Below, piece by piece: positions 1 through 8,221 of a stretch of 64,000 bases of DNA. This DNA is from Actinomadura physcomitrii (GTDB lineage Bacteria; Actinomycetota; Actinomycetes; Streptosporangiales; Streptosporangiaceae). Below the pieces are notes generated by a model that saw nothing but the letters and a program-made list of their open reading frames with translations, was not told where the DNA came from and did no database searches. A program made the translations under genes and the position numbers. The stretch is taken from assembly GCF_008923205.2 (NCBI RefSeq), contig NZ_WBMS02000018.1, positions 67,430 through 131,429 of the forward strand, given 5' to 3'. Numbering within the stretch: the first letter of the stretch is position 1; each line of letters opens with the position of its first letter.

Positions 1-1042
1 CGCCGTGCACCAGCACCGGACGCCCCACGCCGCGCGGGACTCCGGCGCGCAGCCAGGCGCACACCAGGGCGAACAGGGGAACGAAGGGCGCGGTGACCTC
101 GCCCGCGGCGGCGTCGATCACGGACCGCCGCTCGTCGATCGCGGCGAGGATCTGCCCGGGCGTCAGCATGGGCGGCAGCGGCGTCCGCGGCGGAACGGCC
201 ACGTCGAGCGAGTGCAGCCGCGCCAGCGAGGTGGCGGCCGCGCGGACGGCCGGGCGCCCGATCCGCTCGGTCGGGCCCCAGACGTCGCCGAGGGGGCGAC
301 CGGCCACCATGGTCGTCGCGAAGGCGGGCGTGCCGAGCGCCGTCTCGTCCAGCCAGAGCGGTTGCGGCACGGGGACGCCGTGCTCCCAGGCGAAGCGCAA
401 GGTCGCGTACTCACCGCCGAGCGTTCCGGCGGTGCGTCCGGGGGCCACTTTGCGGATCACGATCTCCTGGGACCCGCGCGCGTGCTCCACGGTGGCCGCG
501 AGCATCTCCTTGGAGAAGCCGCCTGCCAACCGTCGCAGATCGCCGACCGCGATGATCTCGTCCGGATCGGCGCTGTGCCCTCGTACGCAGGCGAGAAGCC
601 CGCTCGCGGTGACGCTCGCAGGAGGGCCGGCGGGGCCCTCCGCCGCGTTCCCGGCTCCCGTCTCGGTGCTCCGCGATGCGATCGCCTCGACCTCGGGCAG
701 ATCGGTCGACACCAGCCAGCGGGCGATCGCGCGCATTGACTCCGCGCATTCGCGGTCGCCCTCGTGCGCCCGCATCGCCAGCTCTCCCGCCATCTCGACG
801 ACCAGGCGCAGTAGCTCGCCGGAGTCAGCGGGCGGACGGCCCGAGGTCCCCCGCGTCAGGTCCCCGACGATGGTGCGCAGTTCCCTGGCGGCGGCACGGC
901 GCCTGTCCGCGATGGCGGCGTCGAGATCCATGCGCCTGCGCAGCGCTCGCCGCAGTCCGCGCTCCGGCGTCCCGTCGCGGTCACCGGAACGGTGGCCGGC
1001 CGCCGGATCCGTGCCGCGGACGCCCCTGACCTGCTCGACCAC
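1..1042 (-). CDS. Phosphotransferase (APH-like) with N-terminal helical extension, partial
   Basis: The reading frame is open from a GTG at 1042 to the left window edge, so the C-terminus is missing. The start is chosen because GGAGG lies about five bases upstream. Roughly residues 30-150 are Arg/Glu/Ala-rich and helical, resembling the small stand-alone proteins at 18061 and 38554. After that comes an aminoglycoside-phosphotransferase-type fold: a GGFSKEM glycine loop, VIRKVAPG with the likely ATP-binding lysine, and at the edge VLVHG, the start of the HGD catalytic loop. The family phosphorylates small-molecule hydroxyls; the substrate here is unknown. It looks like a fusion of two genes that are separate elsewhere in this window. 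The similarity of the N-terminal part is judged by eye only. Confidence 0.75.
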   Translation of the reverse strand, partial: MVEQVRGVRGTDPAAGHRSGDRDGTPERGLRRALRRRMDLDAAIADRRRAAARELRTIVGDLTRGTSGRPPADSGELLRLVVEMAGELAMRAHEGDRECAESMRAIARWLVSTDLPEVEAIASRSTETGAGNAAEGPAGPPASVTASGLLACVRGHSADPDEIIAVGDLRRLAGGFSKEMLAATVEHARGSQEIVIRKVAPGRTAGTLGGEYATLRFAWEHGVPVPQPLWLDETALGTPAFATTMVAGRPLGDVWGPTERIGRPAVRAAATSLARLHSLDVAVPPRTPLPPMLTPGQILAAIDERRSVIDAAAGEVTAPFVPLFALVCAWLRAGVPRGVGRPVLVHG

Positions 1043-1068
1043 ACCCACCTCCGGACTGCCCGGGCAAA

Positions 1069-1087
1069 AAACTTGATTAGTAGAGTA
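1069..1087. promoter_or_regulatory. AT-rich box, upstream of phosphotransferase
   Basis: A TACTCTAC-like half-site (read on the minus strand) lies just upstream of the phosphotransferase start. It is a degenerate member of the repeated palindrome family found across this window. Confidence 0.4.
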
Positions 1088-1221
1088 TTGCCTGCCATGC
1101 AGAAGTGTCCATGACCCAAATCGTCGATCACTGGATGGCGGTAGCCGGGAGCGGAGGGCGCAGGCAGCGGCGAGCACCTCGCACGGCTATCACGGCCGAG
1201 CGACGGCGATCAGCACACTGA

Positions 1222-1240
1222 AGGTCGATATCTAGAATAT
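1222..1240. promoter_or_regulatory. AT-rich box upstream of ferredoxin
   Basis: A CTAGAATAT half-site matches the right half of the box at 12041. It is followed by more AT-rich sequence to 1258, inside the 263-bp gap between the divergent phosphotransferase and ferredoxin genes. I see no other feature in that gap. Confidence 0.4.
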
Positions 1241-1305
1241 ATAGCGATAGATTTATCTGGAGAGGCACGCTAGCCTCAGACGCTCGCGAACACGAGGGGG
1301 TCGCC

Positions 1306-1494
1306 ATGCGCGTCACCGTCACGGACACCTGCCAGGGCTGTGGCCAGTGCGAAGCCGCCGTTCCCGATGTCTTCCGGATCCACGACGACGGGTTCGCCGT
1401 CGCTCTGGTGGACACGATCCCCGAGCCGCTCGAACAGGACGTGCGCGACGCCGCGGACCAGTGCCCGACCGAGGCGATCGAACTCACCGGATGA
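1306..1494 (+). CDS. Small single-cluster ferredoxin
   Basis: This is a 62-residue acidic protein with C9-x2-C12-x2-C15 and a distal C53-Pro, the spacing of single-cluster (4Fe-4S or 3Fe-4S) ferredoxins. Such ferredoxins usually carry electrons to a P450 or a Rieske oxygenase. Its start has a GAGGGGG ribosome site. It is followed 72 bases later by the first PEP-utilizer-like gene. The nearest possible electron acceptors are the Rieske oxygenase at 4471 and the P450 at 13948; which one it serves cannot be told. The extra cysteine at position 12, where P450-type 3Fe ferredoxins often have His or another residue, favours a 4Fe-4S cluster. Confidence 0.88.
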   Translation: MRVTVTDTCQGCGQCEAAVPDVFRIHDDGFAVALVDTIPEPLEQDVRDAADQCPTEAIELTG

Positions 1495-1566
1495 CCGTCC
1501 CCCCGCTCCCGCAGTGAGCCCACGCAACACCCACCCCGACTGGGCACTCGAGAGAAGAGGTTCGGC

Positions 1567-3312
1567 ATGGTCGACATCAACCGTCCCTGGGTGGTCGACA
1601 CCCCTGAGCTGAGCGGCCGGTTCCCCATCTACACCCGCGGCAACACCGGCGAGGTGGCCGGCCGGGTGTCCACGCCGCTGTCCTGGAGCTCGATCGGCGG
1701 GTGGCCGGCCGAGATCCAGTGGCGCAAGGCACTGGTGGAGTTCGGCGCCTTCGACGAGGACGAGTTCCGCCCCGACGAGATGGACATCACCGCTCTGATC
1801 CACGGCTACATCTACATGAACCTGTCGATCGCCCGGGTCTTCGGCGTCCGCATGCCCGGCGCGAGCGCGGAGCTGATGGACCGCGCCTACCTCGGCGAGA
1901 GCGCGGGAGTGAAGCCGTACGTCGCGGAACCCGGCGACGACGCCCCGCAGTACACCGAACGGATCATGGCCACCGTGCAGCGGGTGCTCGGCGCACGATC
2001 GCGCCCGGACCTCGAGGAGGACGCCCGCAGGGCGGCCGAGCTGCGGGCCGCCCGGCCGGACTTCGCCGCGATGTCCGACCGGGAGCTGCTCGCCCACCAC
2101 CACAAGATCATGACCGGCCACTACGGCGGCGTGCTGCGCAAGCATCTGCTCATGGTGTACGAGTCGACGCTGGTCACCGGCATGCTGCAGGAGGTCATCG
2201 CCGAGCTGTCGGACCCCACGCTGGAGGTCAGGCTGATGGGCGGCTGGGGCGGAGTCGCGTCCGCGGCGCCCACGATCGGCCTCTGGCGGCTGAGCAGGAC
2301 GGTTCGCGGGTCGGGGACGCTCACCGCCGAGTTCGAGGCCGGCGACATGGCGGGGCTCGACGGGCGCCTGCGAGCGCTCTCCGACCCGGACGCGCGGGCC
2401 TTCGTCGCCGACTTCGACGCGTTCCTGTTCGAGTACGGCTCGCGGTCGACCGACGAATGGGAGGCCCTGCCGGCGACCTGGGAGACCCACCCGCACATCG
2501 CCCTCGGGCTCGTCGACCGGATGCGGCTGCAGTCCGACGAGCGCTCGCCGGAGTCCCTGGCGCCGCGTGTGCGCGAGGAGCGCGAGGAACTCACCCGGCG
2601 GCTGCGGGAACGGCTCGCCGATCGGCCGGAACTGCTGGGCAAGCTCGATACGGCTCTGCAGGCCATGGCCGTGTGGATGCCGGCGCGGGAGCTGAGCAAG
2701 ACCACGACGATCCGGGTCCTCCAGGAGGCGCGGCTGCCCTTCCGCGAGCTGGGCCGCCGCCACGTCGAGCGCGGCCTGCTGGAATCGATCGACGACATCG
2801 GGCTGCTCGACATCGACGAGCTGGGCACGCTCATCGACGACCCCGAGGCGGTCCTCCCGCTGATCCCCGAGCGCAAGAAGTGGAAGGCGGAACTGGAGGC
2901 CCTGGAACCCCCCTTCGTGGTCGACGGAGCGGTCCCGCCGGTCACGCAATGGGCGAAGCGGTCGGCACCGGCCGCGAGCCCGGGCCGCTCCGGCGACGTC
3001 CTCACCGGCCTGGGCGCCTGCCCCGGTGCGGCCACCGGGCGGGCGCGCGTGATCCACGATCCGGCCGACGCCATCGGCCTGGAGCCCGGGGAGATCCTGG
3101 TGGCGCCGGTGACCGACCCCGGCTGGACTCCCCTGTTCGCCTCGGCGCTCGGCGTCGTGGTGAACGTCGGATCACCGCTCAGCCATGCCGCCATCGTCAG
3201 CCGCGAGCTGGGCATTCCCGCCGTCCTGGCCGTCGAGCAGGCCACCAAGCGGATCGCGGACGGCACGCTGATCACGGTCGACGGCACCGCCGGTACCGTC
3301 ACGATCCACTAG
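1567..3312 (+). CDS. PEP-utilizer-like phosphohistidine-domain protein, paralog 1
   Basis: This 581-residue protein ends in a PEP-utilising-enzyme mobile domain: GACPGAATGRARV, then the GEILVAP strand, then the phosphohistidine motif SPLSHAAIVSRELGIPAV with His at about residue 540. The N-terminal 430 residues resemble the middle, substrate-side region of PEP-synthase and rifampin-phosphotransferase-like proteins. The ATP-grasp domain that normally makes the phospho-enzyme is absent, and the protein is about 280 residues shorter than rifampin phosphotransferase. It is closely similar to the protein at 16215 and more distantly to that at 40871. Function is unknown; phosphoryl transfer to a carbon substrate (compare phenylphosphate synthase) is only an inference. 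Confidence 0.8.
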   Translation: MVDINRPWVVDTPELSGRFPIYTRGNTGEVAGRVSTPLSWSSIGGWPAEIQWRKALVEFGAFDEDEFRPDEMDITALIHGYIYMNLSIARVFGVRMPGASAELMDRAYLGESAGVKPYVAEPGDDAPQYTERIMATVQRVLGARSRPDLEEDARRAAELRAARPDFAAMSDRELLAHHHKIMTGHYGGVLRKHLLMVYESTLVTGMLQEVIAELSDPTLEVRLMGGWGGVASAAPTIGLWRLSRTVRGSGTLTAEFEAGDMAGLDGRLRALSDPDARAFVADFDAFLFEYGSRSTDEWEALPATWETHPHIALGLVDRMRLQSDERSPESLAPRVREEREELTRRLRERLADRPELLGKLDTALQAMAVWMPARELSKTTTIRVLQEARLPFRELGRRHVERGLLESIDDIGLLDIDELGTLIDDPEAVLPLIPERKKWKAELEALEPPFVVDGAVPPVTQWAKRSAPAASPGRSGDVLTGLGACPGAATGRARVIHDPADAIGLEPGEILVAPVTDPGWTPLFASALGVVVNVGSPLSHAAIVSRELGIPAVLAVEQATKRIADGTLITVDGTAGTVTIH

Positions 3313-3322
3313 CGGCAGCCGT

Positions 3323-3360
3323 CGAGAGGGGCGGGGCCGGACCGGCACCCGCCCCTCTCG
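3323..3360. terminator. Hairpin terminator between convergent genes
   Basis: A 13-bp perfect inverted repeat (CGAGAGGGGCGGG and its complement) with a 12-base loop sits between the convergent PEP-utilizer-like and ThuA genes. It has no T-run. Confidence 0.7.
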
Positions 3361-3435
3361 TGGTCACGCGCCGGCGGACGATGCGAGGCCGCCGTGGCCA
3401 TGCTCAGGGTGGGGCGGTTCGCGACGGCCCCCCGC

Positions 3436-4242
3436 TCAGGCTCCCTGCCCCGCGGTGTCCCGCCGCGAGACCCAGTCCACGGCATTGGCCAGGAGGCGGC
3501 GGAAGCCGGGGTTCCCGAACGCGGCCGGCCCGTCCCCGAACTGGATGTAGACGATCCGGCTGCGGGGGTGGTCCCGCACCCAGGCGGCGACTCCCGACCC
3601 CCTCGGGTGCTCCCAGCCGTCGTTGTCGTCCCGCCGCCCCTGGACGGCGTTCCATGCCGACCAGACGGTGCGATCGGTCAGTTCGGCATCGGTGACCAGG
3701 AGCGGGGTGATCTCGGCATCATGGATCTCGCAGAGGTAGACCTCGTCCTGGATCTCGAAGCCGCCGTCGAGCCCTTCGAGAACGGGATGCCCCGGCGCCG
3801 CGGGCTCGACGTGCTGCGTGACGCCGTGCCGGTATCCGGAGTCCGGATGCCCCGGGTCGCGGATGAAACGGAACCGGCCGCCCATGACATCGGCGTAGTC
3901 GTCCCAGGTCGGCCAGCCCGCCAGGGCATGGTGCAGGAACACGAAGCCGTGGCCGGACGCGACGAGATCCAGCAGGTCGCGCCTGTAGTCCTCCGGAGGG
4001 TCGGTGAGCACCGGCGGGGACGTGTGGTCGGCGGAGAATTCGTAGCCCGGCATGTCGTACATGACATAGGCGTCCCAGCGGGCGGGCTCCTCTCCCGCGA
4101 AATGCCTCTGGGCGGCGGGCTGCTCCACCTGGGTGCACGTGATCCCGTCGAGCGAGTCGAGCATCGCGCCGAAAGCGTTCCGATCGTATGTGTGGCCCTT
4201 GGTGACCACGAGGACCTGCCGGTCGCTCCGGTTCACGGTCAT
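3436..4242 (-). CDS. ThuA-like domain protein
   Basis: This 268-residue protein has the flavodoxin/glutamine-amidotransferase-like fold of ThuA: an N-terminal VLVVTKGHTYDR strand-loop, YVMYDMPGYEF, the family-typical GHGFVFLHHALAGW segment, and a C-terminal YIQFGDGPAAF strand. ThuA domains occur in sugar-related and uncharacterised enzymes; the reaction is not known. It is the last gene of the leftward Rieske operon, 16 bases after the small protein at 4259, which suggests a role in the same pathway. Confidence 0.75.
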   Translation of the reverse strand: MTVNRSDRQVLVVTKGHTYDRNAFGAMLDSLDGITCTQVEQPAAQRHFAGEEPARWDAYVMYDMPGYEFSADHTSPPVLTDPPEDYRRDLLDLVASGHGFVFLHHALAGWPTWDDYADVMGGRFRFIRDPGHPDSGYRHGVTQHVEPAAPGHPVLEGLDGGFEIQDEVYLCEIHDAEITPLLVTDAELTDRTVWSAWNAVQGRRDDNDGWEHPRGSGVAAWVRDHPRSRIVYIQFGDGPAAFGNPGFRRLLANAVDWVSRRDTAGQGA

Positions 4243-4258
4243 CCGGTACGGCCGCCCT

Positions 4259-4468
4259 TCAGCGCTTGTCCATCATCCTGTGGGTGCCTCTCGGCCCGCA
4301 GACCCATCCGCACATGTGCGGGTCCACGTCGAATTTCGCGCCTTCCAGCCAGCGACCGTCCGCCGCGTAGATCCCGACCTTCTCGCCGTCGCGCGTCGTG
4401 ACGCGCGCGCGCCCGGGGCCGTCCGGCTCGTAAAGGGCGAAGCTGTACGGGTGCCGTAGTCCGTGCAT
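4259..4468 (-). CDS. Small hypothetical protein, 69 aa
   Basis: This is a short protein starting MHGLRHPYSFALYEP, with CGWVCG near the C-terminus and several Gly/Asp turns that suggest a compact beta fold. The ATG at 4468 lies two bases after the stop of the Rieske gene, so translation is probably coupled. A longer reading from 4513 is possible but would overlap the Rieske gene. I do not recognise the family. Position suggests an accessory role for the Rieske oxygenase. Confidence 0.6.
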   Translation of the reverse strand: MHGLRHPYSFALYEPDGPGRARVTTRDGEKVGIYAADGRWLEGAKFDVDPHMCGWVCGPRGTHRMMDKR

Positions 4469-4470
4469 CG

Positions 4471-5817
4471 CTACTCGGCCTCCATGTACCGGTCCATCAA
4501 CCGGTGCATCCATCTGAGATTGTCTTCCTGGTAGGCGGCGAATGTCACCGTCGGCTTGTGCGTGGTCTCCAGACCGAGCTGGACCCGCTCCATGTTGAAG
4601 ACGTCCTGGTCGAGGATGTTGCCGACGATCCCGAGTTGCGGAACGTCGCTCCAGGGGTCGTCCGCGCCGAGTTCGATCTCGTCCGCCGGCGGCGGCCGCT
4701 CCCCGCTGAACGGCGCCACGGTGAACACGTCCATGATGCAGGACCGGTGATCATCACCGTTGGGCCGGAAGCGGTAGCAGAGCTTGTGCACCCCGCCCCA
4801 CGGCATCATGTTGGGGAAGACGGTGTAGGTGAAGTTGTCGACCAGCTCGCAGTCGGCCCATTCCTCGATCCGGTCGCCGAGGAAGCCGCGCCACTTCTCG
4901 CGGGTGTTCTCGCTGATGAAGGACCGTGCGGTCTCTCCCGGCCCGAGCCGCACCGGTAGCGGCTCGTCCAGGCGCACGTCCATCGTCGCCCGCAGCATGT
5001 CCTCGGTGCTGGGATCCCAGGGGATCATCGGGCCGACGACCTCCGAGGGCGTGATGAACCTCGCGAAGTTGTCGTAGACGTCCACCTGGCACGCGCCGAA
5101 AGCAGCGTAGGGAACGGTCTGCGGATGCGTCGCCGCCGCGTGCCAGCACTCCATGAAGGCCTCCTGGGCGACCTTCCAGTTGCACCGCAGGATCTTGGAG
5201 ACGTGCGCCTCGACGTACCTGTTCTCCAGGTCCCATTTCGCGAAATGCCCGATGAGATCGCCGAGGTAGTCCTCGAGCGGCTCGGCGTCCGGGTCGGGGT
5301 TGATGAACACGAACCCGGCCCAGGTGCCCACGCTCACCTCGGGGAGGCGGAAGTTCTCCCGGTCGATGTGCGGGAACTCCCAGGGCGCCGGGATGTCCTT
5401 CAGCTCCCCGTCCAACCGCCACGCCATCCCGTGGAAGCTGCAGCGGATCTCCGAGCAGCGGCCGGCGTACTGCTTCAGCTGGCGCCCGCGGTGCAGGCAG
5501 GCGTTGGGAAAGGCGCGGATCTCGTCCGGGGCGCTGCGGATCACCAGATACGACATGCCCGCGATGTCATAGACGATGTGATCGCCGACCTCGGGAATGT
5601 GCTCGGTACGGCAGGCGAACTGCCAGACCCGCTTCCACACCCGCTCCTTCTCCCGCTCGTGCCACTCGCGGTCGATGTAGCGGGCGATGGACGCCTCGGT
5701 CTCCTCGAACTTGCCGGGCGACTCCTCCCGCAGGTGGCGCGGCACTTCCCGGGTATCGAGATCCAGCACATCCTGATAGGTCAGCCGGCGACCCCCAAGG
5801 TCCAGTCTCTCGCCCAT
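4471..5817 (-). CDS. Rieske non-heme iron oxygenase, alpha subunit
   Basis: This 448-residue ring-hydroxylating oxygenase alpha subunit has a Rieske 2Fe-2S site C107-x-H109 and C126-x2-H129. The catalytic domain has NWKVAQEAFMECWHAAATH with candidate iron ligands H226 and H231, and a later D near DQDVFNMERVQ. It inserts O2 into an aromatic or alicyclic substrate using electrons from a ferredoxin and reductase. The start at 5817 has an excellent GAGGAGG site. No beta subunit is encoded nearby, so it may be an alpha-only enzyme. It lies between an SDR and a 69-aa protein. The ferredoxin at 1306 is a possible donor; no dedicated reductase is adjacent. Confidence 0.9.
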   Translation of the reverse strand: MGERLDLGGRRLTYQDVLDLDTREVPRHLREESPGKFEETEASIARYIDREWHEREKERVWKRVWQFACRTEHIPEVGDHIVYDIAGMSYLVIRSAPDEIRAFPNACLHRGRQLKQYAGRCSEIRCSFHGMAWRLDGELKDIPAPWEFPHIDRENFRLPEVSVGTWAGFVFINPDPDAEPLEDYLGDLIGHFAKWDLENRYVEAHVSKILRCNWKVAQEAFMECWHAAATHPQTVPYAAFGACQVDVYDNFARFITPSEVVGPMIPWDPSTEDMLRATMDVRLDEPLPVRLGPGETARSFISENTREKWRGFLGDRIEEWADCELVDNFTYTVFPNMMPWGGVHKLCYRFRPNGDDHRSCIMDVFTVAPFSGERPPPADEIELGADDPWSDVPQLGIVGNILDQDVFNMERVQLGLETTHKPTVTFAAYQEDNLRWMHRLMDRYMEAE

Positions 5818-5834
5818 CCGATGCTCCTCCTCGA

Positions 5835-6599
5835 TCAGTGCTGAACGCGGGACAGCAATCCGCCGTCCACCACGAAGTTGACCCCGGTGCAGAACGACGC
5901 CCGCGCGCTGACCAGGAACGCCACCGCGCTCGCCACGTCCTCCGGAGATCCGAGCCGTCCCAGTGGGACCGTCCCGAGCACCTGCCGGTAGACCTCGGGC
6001 CGCGCGTCCCGCACCTGGCTCCAGGCGCCGCCCTCGAACTCGACCGGACCCGGCGACACGGTGTTGACCCGGATGCCTTCGGAAGCGAGGGAGCGCGCGA
6101 GGGCCGACGCGTGCTGCAGCACCGCCGCCTTGATGGCGGCGAACGCGGTGGGGCCGGACGGGAACGCCGTGTCGACCGCGCTGGTGGAGGCGATGGCCAC
6201 GACGGCCGCGCCCTCGGAGCGCGCCAGATGGGGCCGGCTCGCGTCCGCCAGCACGGCGAACGCCTGCAGATCTCCCTGCGCACTCGCCACCCACGCGCCC
6301 TCCCCCTTGACGCTTCCCGGGGAGGCGTTGGAGACGACGATGTCCAGGCCGCCCAGCGCCTCGGCGCTCGCGCGCACGAACTCGCGAACGGCCGCCGGGT
6401 CGGACACGTCGACGGACTGCGCGTGCACCGGGGCACCGCGCTGCCGCAGTTCCTCGGCGGTCTCGGCCAGCGCCTCCTTGCCCCGGGCGCAGACCGCCAG
6501 CGCGCATCCCTCCGCGGCCAGCGTCAGCGCGATCGCCCGTCCTATCCCGCGGCTCGCGCCCGTCACCAGAGCCCGGCGCCCGTGCAGGCCCAGATCCAC
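5835..6599 (-). CDS. Short-chain dehydrogenase/reductase with Phe at the catalytic Tyr position
   Basis: This 254-residue Rossmann protein has the TGASRGIG nucleotide-binding motif (residues 14-21), a VSNASPG segment in place of NNAG, a conserved serine in IASTSAV, and a VDGGLL C-terminus. The catalytic YxxxK motif reads F-AAI-K: the codon is TTC, so the general-acid tyrosine is absent. It may be an isomerase, a non-redox relative or a reductase with altered chemistry. It is the first gene of the leftward operon with the Rieske oxygenase, 17 bases upstream of it, and probably acts on the same substrate. Confidence 0.85.
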   Translation of the reverse strand: MDLGLHGRRALVTGASRGIGRAIALTLAAEGCALAVCARGKEALAETAEELRQRGAPVHAQSVDVSDPAAVREFVRASAEALGGLDIVVSNASPGSVKGEGAWVASAQGDLQAFAVLADASRPHLARSEGAAVVAIASTSAVDTAFPSGPTAFAAIKAAVLQHASALARSLASEGIRVNTVSPGPVEFEGGAWSQVRDARPEVYRQVLGTVPLGRLGSPEDVASAVAFLVSARASFCTGVNFVVDGGLLSRVQH

Positions 6600-6669
6600 G
6601 ATCCCACCACCTCACCGCCATCCCGCCTCGATCACGCCGGGCGAGTGGATTCATTAGTCGTCAAATCAA

Positions 6670-6688
6670 TGTTTGAGTACTAGACTAT
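6670..6688. promoter_or_regulatory. AT-rich box between SDR and VOC genes
   Basis: CTAGACTAT matches the right half of the repeated palindrome; the left half (TGTTTGAG) is poor. It lies in the 127-bp divergent gap and could serve both genes. TAGACT also resembles a -10 element for the rightward gene. Confidence 0.5.
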
Positions 6689-6726
6689 ATTCTCGGTAAA
6701 CCGCGAACAAGAGCCCGGGAGGCCCG

Positions 6727-7134
6727 GTGGCACTGGAACTGGCGAAGGACACGATCGACATCGGCATCGTCACCCGCGACCGCAAGGCGAGCCTGGCGTT
6801 CTACGGTGGCGTTCTCGGCCTGCCGGCCCTGGAGGAACTGCGGATGGACGGTTTCACCATCAGCCGGTTCCAGGTCGGCGGCTGCGTGCTCAAGATCCTC
6901 GAGTTCGACCGGGCCCCCGGCGTCACCGGGCCGGGAGGAGCGCTCGGGGACGCCACGGGGATCCGCTACTGGACCGTCTCGGTGTCCAACCTGGACCAGA
7001 TCCTGGACGCCTGCCGCGCCGCCGGGCGGCCGATCGCCGACGGCCCCGCGCAGGTCCGGCCGGGCGTGACCATCGCGCTGGTGGAGGACCCGGACGGCAA
7101 CCTCGTCGAGTTCGTCGAACGTCCCGCCGGCTGA
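6727..7134 (+). CDS. VOC (glyoxalase/bleomycin-resistance fold) protein
   Basis: This 135-residue protein contains paired beta-alpha-beta-beta-beta modules. An N-terminal DIGIVTRDRKASLAFY module and a C-terminal DPDGNLVEFVE strand carry the usual metal-binding Glu. The first metal ligand, commonly His in this fold, appears to be Asp. The family includes isomerases, epimerases and ring-cleavage enzymes; epimerase or lyase action on a CoA ester is possible but not shown. The GTG start has GGGAGG upstream. It stands alone, divergent from the Rieske operon. Confidence 0.8.
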   Translation: MALELAKDTIDIGIVTRDRKASLAFYGGVLGLPALEELRMDGFTISRFQVGGCVLKILEFDRAPGVTGPGGALGDATGIRYWTVSVSNLDQILDACRAAGRPIADGPAQVRPGVTIALVEDPDGNLVEFVERPAG

Positions 7135-7153
7135 GGCGCGGGTGGCCGCCTGA

Positions 7154-7186
7154 GAGGGGCCCTGACGAGCTGCGCCAGGGCCCCTC
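7154..7186. terminator. Hairpin terminator between convergent genes
   Basis: An 11-bp perfect inverted repeat (GAGGGGCCCTG) with an 11-base loop lies between the VOC and E1 beta genes. Confidence 0.65.
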
Positions 7187-7189
7187 CCT

Positions 7190-8221
7190 CTACAACATCC
7201 CCCTGATCTTCTCCACGACCTTCTCCGCGGTCGGATGGCTCGACAGGCTCTTGGAGAACGGAACGGGCGCGTAGGCGCCGCCCACCCGCAGCACGGGCGC
7301 CAGAAGCTCGCCGAACAGCTCCTCCTGGATCCGCGAGCCGATCTCCGCGCCGGGGCCGCAGAACTGCGTCGCCTCGTGCACGATGACCGCCCGGCGGGTG
7401 CGCTCCACCGACTCCAGCACCGCCGGGAAGTCGAGCGGGACCAGCGTGCGCAGGTCGATGACCTCCGCCTCGACGCCTTCGGCGGCGAGCCGGGCCGCGG
7501 CGTCCTCGGCCACCGCCACCGCGGGCCCGTAGGTCACGATGGTCACGTCCCGGCCCGGCCGCACGGTCCGCGCACGACCGAACGGGACGGTGTGCGGCCC
7601 GACGGGAACCGGCTCCTTCCTGCCGTACAGCAGCCCCGAGTGCTGGACGAACAGGCACGGGTCCGGCGAGCGCAGGCACGACGTCAGCAGGCCCTTGGCG
7701 TCGGACGGCGTGGACGGCATGACCACGTTGATCCCGGGTGTGTGCATGAACCACGCTTCGAGGGACTGCGCGTGCTGCGCCCCGAAGTGGCTGCTCCCGA
7801 TGACCGTGGTGACGGTGAGCGGGGCGGGGGTCGCGCCACCCGTCATGTACCGGAACTTGGCCGCGTGGTTGAGCACCTGGTCGAGCGTGAGGGTCACGAA
7901 GTCGAAGAACATGATCTCGGCGACCGGACGGTAGCCGCCCAGCGCGAGTCCCACGGCGGCACCCGCGATGGTCCCCTCGGCGATCGGCGTGGCGCGCACC
8001 CGGGACGTGCCGAACTTCGTCGACAGCCCCTTGCTGGTCTTGAAGACGCCGCCGATCGGCTCCGCCACGTCCTCGCCCAGGACGACGATCTTGTCATCGG
8101 CCTCCATCGCCAGGTGGAAGGCCGAGTTGATCGCGGCGGCCATGGTCATCTCCGCCGTCCCGGACGGCTCGGACGGCTCGCCGCCGCGGGCCGCTGCGGG
8201 CACCGGCGTCACCTCACTCAT
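7190..8221 (-). CDS. 2-oxoacid dehydrogenase E1 component, beta subunit
   Basis: This is a transketolase-like beta subunit (343 residues from ATG 8221; a GTG at 8224 is also possible). It shows the IVVLGEDVAEPIGGVFK segment, IAEGTIAGAAVGLALGGYRPVAEIMFFDF, and a C-terminal transketolase domain with VTIVTYGPAV. With the alpha subunit it would form a TPP-dependent alpha2beta2 enzyme that decarboxylates a 2-oxoacid. It overlaps the alpha gene by eight bases (ATGAGTGA). No E2 or E3 gene is present in the window, so acyl transfer must use partners encoded elsewhere, or the enzyme has another role such as acetoin-type C-C cleavage. Confidence 0.9.
   Translation of the reverse strand: MSEVTPVPAAARGGEPSEPSGTAEMTMAAAINSAFHLAMEADDKIVVLGEDVAEPIGGVFKTSKGLSTKFGTSRVRATPIAEGTIAGAAVGLALGGYRPVAEIMFFDFVTLTLDQVLNHAAKFRYMTGGATPAPLTVTTVIGSSHFGAQHAQSLEAWFMHTPGINVVMPSTPSDAKGLLTSCLRSPDPCLFVQHSGLLYGRKEPVPVGPHTVPFGRARTVRPGRDVTIVTYGPAVAVAEDAAARLAAEGVEAEVIDLRTLVPLDFPAVLESVERTRRAVIVHEATQFCGPGAEIGSRIQEELFGELLAPVLRVGGAYAPVPFSKSLSSHPTAEKVVEKIRGML

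Noticed and set aside
93..1076. Long rightward frame opposite the phosphotransferase
   Set aside because: Ser/Arg/Ala-rich with no domain pattern; the minus strand has clear kinase-fold motifs.
1276..3057. 593-codon leftward frame across the PEP-utilizer-like gene
   Set aside because: It is the antisense shadow typical of high-GC DNA; composition is Gly/Arg/Pro/His repeats without motifs.
4471..6654. Apparent fusion of SDR and Rieske protein in one frame
   Set aside because: The SDR is encoded in a different frame; the Rieske protein has its own start and strong ribosome site at 5817.
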